Shown here: positions 24,877 to 35,000 of the stretch, in pieces
Layout: each line of letters opens with the position of its first letter
Numbering within the stretch: position 1 is the first letter of the stretch
From: Hydractinia symbiolongicarpus
Taxonomy: Eukaryota > Cnidaria > Hydrozoa > Anthoathecata > Hydractiniidae
Length of the DNA stretch: 64,000 nucleotides
Assembly: GCF_029227915.1 (NCBI RefSeq)
Contig: NC_079877.1
Coordinates: 28,295,851 to 28,359,850 of the forward strand
Direction: 5' to 3'
Notes under the pieces: model-generated
What the model was told of the DNA's origin: nothing
The model's input: the letters and a program-made list of their open reading frames with translations, nothing else
Databases searched by the model: none
Position numbers and translations under genes: made by a program

Positions 24877-26669
24877 GTATGAGCCTTGCGCTAAAATTCA
24901 GGCTTCCCATCAGTTGTTTGATGCAGTGAGAGTTGATGTAGAAACATCTATTGCGAAGCATTGGAATTGTGTTACAATCATGATTACATGTTTTGTAAGG
25001 CATCCTACATGTCTACAATCAGTTACCGATAACAAGACTATTATTTCGCCACCCTGCCGACGATATTGCGAAAACAACAAATGTATTAAATTGACGCTGG
25101 AGATTTTAGAAAAACTTCAATCTTTGCATGAAATATGTCCGCGTAAAGCAAGCGATCAAACTTTTTACATCAACATGAATCAGTGTTTTCCTTTCCCACA
25201 CGAAGACATGAATAATATTGAACGTTGTCAACTGCTCCGTAAGTAGCTACACCCTAAATCTTTCTATGGCCATTATACAATAAAACTTTTGAAATTATGT
25301 TATGGATTTACCGCTCTTTCTTAAAAAGGCAAGCATCAAGACATTCAACGAAAACGAAATCATAACTCTTGTTCAAAAGGATGAGTACTCATATATTGCC
25401 TCTCGCCAAAAATTCTATTAATTAAATTCATGCATCTCAAACGTTTGAAACAGTTTTTCTCACTCCAAACTATACGTACCATGTTCTATCGTTTTGGCCA
25501 GTTTTGGAGTTCAAAAAAATTTGATGATTTCATTAAATTTTTTTATCCCAATTATCCCAATTGTCCTCCAATGTGCTAACGAATATTTGTGTCAAGTTAT
25601 ATGGCAATACATAGAGATTTTAGAATATCTCTATGGGCAATACGATGTTTCCTTTTTCATAATCTTTAGTGGAGCCACAAGCCTTCAAGAGCCCCCAAAA
25701 TACAGGACACAAATAGGATTAAGTAGTCATCCTGTGAAGATTCTTGGAAATAAAATAAGTAAAAACTGTTTTGGTGGCCGGTAACATTGCGTAATATTAG
25801 CAATTATTTTATTTCGCGCGTTTTGTAATTATTGGGAATTGGCGTATGGTTGAATGCAGCAATTTAATTTCATGGAAAGCAAGATAAGGCAAAACCTGTT
25901 CGCCTTTTTGCATCTTTTCTTGTAAATATTAGCTATCGGCAAAGCAATTTATTTTCGACAAAGTTAGGTTTTAATTAAAATTGTGAATATTGAGAATCCT
26001 TATACCTGAACTTGCATGCTAAAAATAGTAGTATGGCAAATCGATCAATTTCCATGCAGAGATAAAAAAGCCGCCTAAAACAAATTGTAAAATTGTGTCG
26101 TTTTAGCATGGCAATTAACTGTTTCATGGAAGAACTTATTACTATTAAAAAAAAGTATCAAAAATATAGTAGTTTAAACAGAACAACAAATAAGATCCAA
26201 TTGCATTCACCGTTAAGAAGATGCAATTAATAACTATTGTTAGACTACCAATGTCATTTTTTTGCAGGATCCACACAAGAAAAAAGATACTTTACTACGA
26301 ACTGTTTTCAAGACAATGGAGGCTCGTACAACGGATCTGTCAACGTCACTTGAACTGGAAAAACATGTCTACCTTGGAGTATTAATCCGTTTTTATCTTC
26401 ACTAATATATAGTGATTTACAAAGCAACTTTTGTAGAAATCCTCAAGGTTATGGAAGATCACATTGGTGTTATGTAATTGAAGATTCTCGTCATTGGGAA
26501 TATTGTGATATTTCTAAATGTGTTATTGGTAAGAAAGGAAAAACGTATTAATAGACCTACTTCCATATTCATTTTTGTTTCACAAAATATCGCCGTATTC
26601 TGTCTGTCTCTGCGCAAGATTGCACCTCAAGTAGCGAGACATACGAAATGCAGTATATAAAGGACGGAC

Positions 26670-26870
26670 GACCCCGTGGTTTTTTCCACGGGTTAGGTTA
26701 GATTAGGTTATTAGGTTATAGGTTAAAATATCTTGCCTATAATATAATACCCGTATAAGTCTATCTGTCTATCACGCAAAATGGTAACCGCAGTAACGGG
26801 ATACACGAAATGCGGTAAATAAAGGACGAGCGAGCCCCGTGGATTTATCTACAGGTTACCGACTAGTACA
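26670..26870 (+). repeat. two neighbouring dispersed hairpin repeats
   Basis: CCCGTGG-TTTTTT-CCACGGG at 26673-26692 is a perfect 7-bp-arm hairpin, followed by an AGGTTA-rich tract. A related hairpin CCCCGTGGATTTATCTACAGG begins at 26835 and ends next to GACTAGTAC. Both are preceded by similar sequence (ACGAAATGC, then TAAAGGACG). Confidence 0.65.
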
Positions 26871-26884
26871 TATCAAAATACCGA

Positions 26885-27955
26885 ACAAGAAGCCCTGGGG
26901 GCTCTAAGAATTTCCGCGCGCTACCACAAAATTTGATGAAAACCTGCTAATTCGTTGTGTTATTGTGCCAAACATTCGAAGGGGTTTGGTGCATGAACCT
27001 CTGATATAAAGCTCATCAGTGACATTATATCTTACAACAAACGCAAACAAAACGAAACGTGTCATAATAAACTCACATTTTAAAAGAAATTGGTAACAAA
27101 AAATACAGCCTATCATTCATGGTTGAAAGTCTTGCGATTGAAACGTTTATGGTCTTAAACGGCATTAGTTGACAAAAAATCAAAATTTTGATGTGACCAT
27201 CATTTTCAGCATACTTTTTTTATTAACTGTGTCAATTTTTGTCGAAAATAAAGCAGTTTTAATTTTTGGATAAATTTTGGCCTGAAATGACATTTAGGTG
27301 ACAAAAAATCAAACTTTTGTACCATCATCATTTTCAGCATACTTTATTTGTTAACCGTGCCAGATTTAGTCGAAAATGAAGTGGTTTTAATTTTTGGACC
27401 AATTTTGGCCTAAAATGGCATTAAGGTAAGAAGAAATCAAAGTTTTGATGTCACCATCATGTTCAGCATTCTTTATTTGTTTACTGTGCCAAATTTTGTT
27501 AAAAATAAAGTAGTTTTAATTTTTGGACCAATTTTGGCCTGAAATGACATTTAGGTAAGAAGAAATCAAAATTTTGATGTCACCATCATGTTCAGCATAC
27601 TTTATTTGTTAACTGTTCCAAATTTTGTTGAAAATAAAGTAGTTCTAATTTTTGGACCGATTTTGGCCTAAAATGACATTTAGGTGACAAAAATCAAAAT
27701 TATTATGTCACCATTATGTTCAGCATACTTTTTTTGTTAACTGTGCCAAATTTTGTCGAAAACAAATACCAATTTTGTCCTGAAGCGTCAATACTAGACT
27801 TCCCAGTAGTTAAGGAGCTTGGGTACGAAGTTTACATCTGTGACGGACCAACGTGAAATCCCAGGGTCGATTTTTTCTCAAAAAATGCTCCGAAAGAAAA
27901 AAACGACGGTTTTAAAGAATTTCCTACGCCTTCGGGCGCGGAAATTCAATAACAT
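26885..27955. repeat. foldback-ended repeat element, copy B
   Basis: Begins ACAAGAAGCCCTGGGGGCTC followed by AAGAATTTCCGCGCG and ends with an imperfect hairpin around CGCCTTCGGGCG, then GGAAATTCAATAACA. Both ends match copy A (441-1003). The interior here is dominated by a five-unit satellite that copy A lacks. Confidence 0.5.
27171..27784. repeat. satellite, five units of about 129 bp
   Basis: Units start near 27171, 27300, 27429, 27558 and 27685. Each has a CAAAATTTTGATGT-like start, a CACCATCATGTTCAGCATAC-like middle and a TTTTGGCCTGAAATGACATT-like end. Units differ by scattered substitutions, so the array is not very recent. Confidence 0.9.
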
Positions 27956-28067
27956 AAGAGTGAGATTAATTATGAGCAAATATTTAGCGTATATTTTTAG
28001 CATATATGATATTATTCGCAGCATGGGTTTGTCATACAATCTAATTGCGTACATTTGATAATAATTT

Positions 28068-28104
28068 ATAACTAGTCAAAAAAAACCGTGGAAAAATCCA
28101 CTTT
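28068..28104. repeat. solo hairpin repeat
   Basis: AACTAGTC followed by CCGTGGAAAAATCCAC, the same ACTAGT plus CCGTGG...CCAC core seen at 21.5, 26.7, 26.8, 47.7 and 54.2 kb. Confidence 0.55.
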
Positions 28105-29080
28105 GTCAGAAACACAATTGAAAAATAAAGGCTGTTTAGAAGTTTTCATGAAGTCATGAAAACATATTTTAACCACAATATTTTTGTAACTGTTCGTGAA
28201 AAGCACAAGCTCTACATTTTGTTCATCTAAATATTGCTGGCAACGGGTTATAAATTTTCTGCATAAAACGTAAAACTTTTACGTACTTGACAAAATGCTT
28301 AAACCTGAATAATAATAAAAATCTTATTGAAAGCGAATTTTTAGAAAGGAATTTTTGACAGTTAAGTTAATTTAGCTTATGACAAAGTGAATAATAACGA
28401 AATTAAGAACAGTTTTGCATGGGTTGATATAAAATCTAACAAAAGCGTTCATTTATGATGCAGAATATGTTACGGAGGAGATGGTTGAATTTATCTTTTT
28501 AACAGGAAACTTGTTGTGAAATCTTGTTCTTTACACATTTTTCTTGTGCTTTTTTTATCTCGCTGTTTATACTGTGGAGAAAATTTTGTTATCAAAGAAG
28601 GAGTGATGGTTGATTTCTTTATAGTCTTCTTCCCTTTTACCATTAAGGTTGATTTCTAATAAAATCCATTATTGTTCTGCAGTTACTCTAAAGATAGAAT
28701 AAGTTATCTCAGCAACATGGTTATGCAATATCTCTTAAAATGTTTGTTGTACGACATGTGTTTCCAAGAAAGTCGTAACAATGACTGTTTTACAACTCTT
28801 TTGCACTGCTGCTCAACAACACTTATCCTAAGGGTATCCGACCTTTAAGGGAAATGAGACGAGGTATTGTAAAAATTTCCCGACATTTTATATCTTGTTT
28901 TGTTATGCTGATGCAGTCTTCATATGATTTAATTTACACGTATTATTTTAGTTCACATGTTTTGTTTTAGATAACGCGATTGATTTTCCATACGACACCT
29001 GTGACGTATCTGACAACGAAGTAGTGTCAACGTTAGTGAAAAGACATAACGAAACCAAATTCCTTACAACAACCGGCTAA

Positions 29081-30780
29081 ATGCTTGAATCGGAAGTCAC
29101 TCGGGAGACAAGATGGTCTCATGTAAAAAATGAAAATAACTTAATATTTTTTATAGATTTCATATATAATAAATTTTTATATCTGTATAGCAAGATAAAC
29201 CTTAAGCGATGATACAGGATCCAATTAATCGAATTCGATTTGTCGAAATTATATTGAGCATTAAGATGAAATTGAAACTTGACAGGTGATAAAGGAGAAC
29301 AGATTTTTGATATTTTTCTTTCGATAAAATATCTTTTCAGGTTGTGGCGGTTATTATTTCAGCAACTACAAATTCAAGAAAACTTTGAAACGTCGTATGT
29401 GAAATAAAAAATAACTGTAGGAAAGACCTAATTTAGGAGTGATACGTTATTAAACGAATTTCGGTTAGAGCAAGAAAAAGGTTATTTTCTTAGATTGTTT
29501 TTTGCTAATACGCTCCAGAGTGCTTCTTCCAATTATCCTTTTTTAAAGACATGAGGTTTTTAAACGTCCTCTAGTAATATTTATTTTCCATATAAGAAAC
29601 TTACACTTTTCTGAAGATACACTTGATATACAGCATTTTGATTGGTTAAAAACTTGAAATGTTAAATCGGTCCAAATTTTTAAAAAATCGAATTCGACAA
29701 GTCTGAAAATGCCGAAAGCATACCAATTTTTACATGATACACGATCCAATTTGTCGAATTCGACAACTGTTTATTACCGCCTCTTGCAACCGCCTTTTGT
29801 AACCTGACACTTTTTTATATCGGGATGGCAAGACGAACATCTCCCCGTTCGAATGTATATCTAAAGAGAGACAGCAGGCGTTGGAAATGAGGTTGTAAGT
29901 TATATTTTTATCACTGGGATGAAAGAAGCTTCGAAAATACGAACAATTTCTTGCAAAACAGATTGTTTTAGCTCTCGTGAAAAAAGCGTGCATTAAGTTG
30001 TAATTTTGTGGGTAAAAATTCTAATCAGGAAAATTGTATGATATAACCATTTAGATTTATATCTTTCTTAAAAATGCTTTTTATATGCACGTTTATGGTT
30101 TTAGTAACAATCCCTCCACCTCTTCCCAAAACATAACTTTTCTTAATTTTTGATTTTGGAACGATCTTTGTTTTCTTGCACGCCGTTCTAATATCCAAAA
30201 GTAAAAAACAACCCTGAACACGACATTGACAAGCCGTTTCTTGACAATGTTATGTATTCTTCACTTTAATAGATAACTCGACTGATGAAGAATTCAGTGG
30301 CCTACACTAAATGGTAGATGTGAAGACTATCAGTGTAGAAAATTGCAAAATAAAAAGAAATACAAAAAAATTGCTTCTGATGTTCCTCTTACGATAGTAG
30401 GATTAATAATACGTGGTATTAAGGTTGTACTTATCCCTTGCAATCCTTTGTGTGATCGTTACTTTCAGTAAACTTCGGTTACAGAGAAAATTTTATGGTT
30501 ACCAGTAATTAGTTTGATAAACTCTCCTCTGATCTTTTTTCGATAAGATTAATATTAATCTAATATAGTTCTAGCTACCTTAGTGGGTTTTAGGATTTAG
30601 AAATCTACAATTTTTCTTCTCTTGTGTGAATTTTGTTTTCTGGCTGCCACAAAATAATTTTTGAAAATAAAAATAAGTCGAAATTTGATGAATTAAAAGT
30701 TGAGTTTTGAGTATCGGCATCAGGTTACTGGGTCTCGGAAATTCCCCTGGAGATGATTTCACTACAATAACAGTATTCGC
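29081..30780. other. intergenic, no gene recognised
   Basis: No supportable exon. The palindromic core TCGAATTCGA occurs three times (near 29229, 29687 and 29755), once as the 16-bp palindrome TTGTCGAATTCGACAA. A possible continuation of the Frizzled-kringle gene (membrane and kinase exons) was looked for and not found. Confidence 0.5.
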
Positions 30781-30789
30781 GGTATATGG

Positions 30790-31180
30790 TATATGTCTCG
30801 ATATGAGATGCGCAAACAGAGCGACAGTAAGAACACGTTATCCCACGCCTACTGTTGACGACCTACCTGTAAAACTTAAGGACAGCAAACACTTTACTAA
30901 ACTAGACCTTAACGCAGCATTCCACCAGTTAGAACTAGACGAGTCTTGCAGATATATAACAGCGTTCTGCACACAAGACAAAATTATGCGGCATAAACGA
31001 TTAATATTTGGTGCAAATAGTGCTTCAGAGGAACTACAACATACGATCCAGCCAATACCTACAGCACTTTTACTTATCCTCTCCGAAATTTAACACAAAA
31101 AGATGTGATATTTGAATGGAATACAATATGCCAAGAAGCGTTTGTACATTGACGACAACACTACCTGAAAAGACTGTGGG
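30790..31180 (+). mobile_element. Ty3/Gypsy-type reverse transcriptase fragment, internally deleted
   Basis: The frame from about 30790 to 31055 encodes the fingers/palm start of a Ty3/Gypsy reverse transcriptase: YPTPTVDDL, FTKLDLNAAFHQLELDE and KRLIFGANSASEELQ are diagnostic. The catalytic YxDD block should follow but is absent; instead, in another frame, comes PLRNLTQKDVIFEW (about 31079-31120), which normally lies about 100 residues further on. So a deletion and a frame change have removed the active site. No long terminal repeats were recognised. It is a dead relic. Confidence 0.85.
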
Positions 31181-31798
31181 CTTTCGCAATGTACAGGTTT
31201 GACTGTAAGATCTAGTGACAATTAGTCGCTTATATTGTTTCGCATGTTAAGGACTATTTAATTAATATCTATCAAGAAAACTAATTGTTAATAGAAACAA
31301 TGAAAATTTTATTTCTCCGTATTTTTGGCTTTAAAATTTACAAAACTTGAAAAAATCATTGATTTGATTTGGAGAAGAAGTAGGAACCCTGTTGGGGCTG
31401 AAAAACAAAAATCATAATTGTTGAGTGGAATGTACACAGGCAGAATTTTTATTCTTTATTTTTTCGACCCTAATCACACAGCTTTCTCATTCGTTACCAA
31501 GCCTCTTATTTGATGTTTTACGTGTAGTTGATACAAGAATCGAAAGCAACCCTTAGGGATGAAGTTGATTCGCAACAGATAGCATATGTACAGAAGTTCC
31601 GTCCCCAGTGCTTTCTTTTGGTTTTGAAAATTTCCTGGGAACGAAGTTATACATGCAATTCCATATTTTACTGAGTAGACTAGCCTGTATAATTATAATA
31701 ATTAATTTAAGTTTATAAAATTATAAGCTGCTTATAATAAAAATATTTGACACAACTCGTATTGAAACGTGTGTGTGTCCAGCGTTAATGAGATTGGG

Positions 31799-31858
31799 CA
31801 TTCTCGTCCCCAGACCTCTTTGAGATGTTTATGTCAAAGAGCTCTGGGGACGAGAATG
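31799..31858. repeat. 25-bp-arm hairpin (CTCGTCCCCAGA family)
   Basis: Left arm 31799-31823 (CATTCTCGTCCCCAGA then CTCTTTGA) and right arm 31834-31858 are reverse complements apart from one mismatch, with a 10-base loop. The CCAGA...CTCTT content relates it to the foldback elements at 37227 and 38094. Confidence 0.75.
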
Positions 31859-31923
31859 TAGGTTGAGTATATTCCAAGAAACTGGAATGACTTGACTTTT
31901 GGATAATCGCAAGATCATGTGGT

Positions 31924-31929
31924 TTTATT
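31924..31929 (-). promoter_or_regulatory. polyadenylation signal of the vWA-TSP1-F5/8C gene
   Basis: AATAAA on the minus strand (TTTATT on the plus strand), about 75 bp after the stop codon at 32002. Confidence 0.6.
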
Positions 31930-32001
31930 TACAAAATTAAAAAATAAAGATATATAAAACATTACCAAAATAATAATATCACCGACTACTAACGTTTTGC
32001 G

Positions 32002-35000
32002 CTAATGTAGCTTTTTGCGCAAATTTCTCATAATGTTTTTCGCAGTCTTTCTTAATTTTTTAAATATACGTTTATGACCTTTGTGATGGAAATGTGGATG
32101 AACTTGTCTTTTCTTTCGATCGTAACCTAATAAAGTTAATGTAGTTTTTTGATCTGGTAAGTGCGACCATTCTCTTTCTTTCAGCACAACTCCACGTGGT
32201 ATTTGTCTCAATTGATTGTGTTTGACATTTGTTTCAAATTTAGAATGAATAATTCCACGCTTGGATACAGGCGCAACTGCTCCTTCTATAACAAAAAGCA
32301 AAAAATGCAGAAGTGATAGTTAAATCATAATGAAAAGAGAAAAATTTGAATTTGAAAAAAACTATAATGTTTGGGACTTGAAACATCTGCGCTTGAAAAA
32401 TTATCAGTTCATTTTGTTAGTTATTACAAAACAAGGTTGACAAAAGCATGACGAAATGTTTGTCCTGCATAGTACCTTATCGAGGAAAAAAGTACGGGGA
32501 AAATTTTGTCGGGGAAAAAATAAGTCACTTTTCCCCGACTAATTATTCAAATAAGTCACTTTTCCCCGACTAATTTTTGATATTTCTGTAGATAACCTCA
32601 CAATGGAATTTGAATCAATTTTATTTATTTTATCAATGTATGTTTTTCATACAAAAACAACTACGAGAATAAGTTAAATGTTGTTTCTTTTGTTTCCATT
32701 GTGTTTTTTATGCCCCTGATCCTTTTTATGTAATCTTTCTTGCTATTTATTAAGGTGGTAACAATAAGAGAAAAAAGTTTAGGATAAAAAAAAAAGTCGG
32801 GTAAATTCTTACTCGGGTATAAAAAAATCGGGTAAAAGTACTAGTCGGGGAAAATATAACCGGGGAAAATTTTGGTCGGGAAAAAATTAAGTCACCTGCA
32901 AAAAAATTAGTTACTTTTCCCCGACTTTTTTTCCCCGTTAAGGTATATAACAAAATGAATGAGGTAGGGTTTTTTTAAAGCGTGATCATTGGGAATCTGT
33001 TCTAAGTGAGTGTCTGGTGATGTCCCACAATTTCAAGAAGGTGCAGAATTCTTTCAACACCGCTAGTGAAACTCATGTCTTACTAGCGGCGTCATGTAAA
33101 AATAAAGGCATTAGACAATCAATACTTAGTTTAACATGTCATATATTTTTTTTCCTTCCTCAACCATTGCAGATATGTTACTCACATAAAGGCTTGTAAA
33201 ATTTTCTTCAAACGTTGAAGAACTAGAAAAATATACGCCTTATTGCAGTCGGCACCGTGCGATAACTAGTACTTTTTACCTCTACATTTATATAACGCCG
33301 CCCTCATGCAAATATCGTGTTTCTCTGGCTCGTTTTGTTCGTTCCACTCAATGGGGTTCAGTTGTATGTAACGAGCATCAACAGGAGGCGATAACATGTT
33401 CTTCTGGATACCAGTGCGGTCCTTGTTTCCAACTAACGGATTCTAAAATAAAAATCCATAATTTAGGGTTAGAAAGAAGTGCAGGGGTAAAACGTGCCCA
33501 AAAGTTTAAGAGACCGATCCTCGTCTCACCGTCAGAGTTTGTGTCCTGCCTGCCTGTCTCGATTTAAAAAAGACAAAAATCCTTGGGGATGAGTCTGTTG
33601 GGGAAGCTAGGATAAACCTAAACATTGATTTTTTTTATTTACAACTCACCTTTGAATAGTATTCCCAACTGATTGCGTCATCACTGTATCTCAAATTATA
33701 GCTTTTAACCCAATTTTCTAACAAATGACTTCCTTGTGTGGCCACGGCGTCTATGGTCATTTGCTTTCCAAGATCAAATTGTAGATATTGATTTTTATCA
33801 CCCGTGGCTGCGTATTTGTGTTCCGCGCACCAGCCCCCTAAAAATATTATGCAGAGAATAAAATATAATAATTTTTTGTCAGTGCGTTTTACTTTTTTGT
33901 GAAGAAAGAACAGAGTTGTCTGAGAAGTAAGTCGTTTTCCCTGGAACTGTTTTTGACAATGTTTGCCATATGGTTTTTTTGACTTTGATGTGATAATCGA
34001 AACCCCGGACATAATATTCATAAGATGACACCTGTTTTACTATTTCTTGGATTCACTAAACAGCATTATCTGGACAATATTCTACATCCGCCACGCTTTA
34101 GCAGATGTGTGAGCCGAAAAACAACGTTGAAAATGCGCTATAAACATTGAAAACAAATTAGCAAAAGAATTTAAAACCAAAATTGCACAGAAACATTTAA
34201 AACCCCGCCTAATGTCTGCTATATTTATTACGAAAGCGCGCTTCATACCTCCGTTGATTTCATTGTTCAATTTGGCGTTTGGTGGTGCATACTCTTTCTT
34301 GATGTATTCATCATCAGTATCGTGCGTGTAAACAGAAGAAGCGTTGTACTGTTTGTCGTCTAACTTCAATTCTTCTAATCCCTCGTAACATTCTGAAGAA
34401 AGTGGAAAATAGACGCGTTAACTTAGACCAAATTTTATATTAAAAAAACAACAACTTTGTTAATAAATTTGAACTAGTTGTTACACAATGGAAAATTCGC
34501 CCGTCACACATATTCCGGACTATAAATTTTGTATGCGGCTCGTCTGACGTTTTATATCTGAGCTATTTTTTAAGAATCGGTATTTCGTGTGTTTCTAGCA
34601 CAAAGTAGAAATTTGATAGCCACTTCGAATATGATACAGGAAACAAAATTATAGATTTACACAAAGGATTAGTGCTGCAACAACGACGTCGTTATATTTA
34701 AAAACGAATTTTTTTTATCGAGGTTTTTGTTATCTAAGACCATATGGAGGTATACCATGGAGGTAAACATGGAGGTAGACCATGGAGGTAGACCATGGAG
34801 GTAGTCTATAGAGGTACACCATGGAGGTAGACTATGGGAAAAACCATGGAGGTAGACCATGGAGATAAACTATAGAGGTCTCTATTTTTTTTACCTCCAT
34901 ACTAAAACTTACCATTGGCATGAGGTTTAGTTTTGTTTCCATCTGTAAGATCTATAAAAAATATTATAAGATTTTAAGTCTTTGTGTTGTTTTATTTTGA

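Larger units (their letters stand above)
24877..29080 (+). pseudogene. Frizzled-CRD plus kringle gene (ROR/MuSK-like ectodomain), interrupted
   Basis: Three exons join in consistent phase 1: 24877-25238, 26268-26528 and 28971-29080. The first encodes a cysteine-rich domain with ten cysteines, starting YEPC and including PPCRRYC, the layout of a Frizzled-type CRD as in ROR receptors. The second encodes a kringle with all six cysteines (NCFQDNGGSYNG, TCLPW, FCRNPQGYG, WCY, EYCDISKC), but a TGA at 26351-26353 interrupts it between the first and second cysteine. The third adds about 36 residues and stops with TAA. No membrane segment or kinase follows. CRD directly followed by kringle is the signature of ROR and some MuSK receptor tyrosine kinases, which bind Wnt ligands. 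Possible readings: a decayed partial copy of a ROR gene; a secreted CRD-only protein ending in the kringle; or a sequence error at the TGA. The 5' exon is missing. Domain calls are secure, functional status is not. Confidence 0.7.

Noticed and set aside
25494-25784. 96-codon plus-strand frame within the Frizzled-kringle locus
   Set aside because: It lies in the intron between the two domain exons and has no recognisable motif; a transposase relic was considered but not supported.
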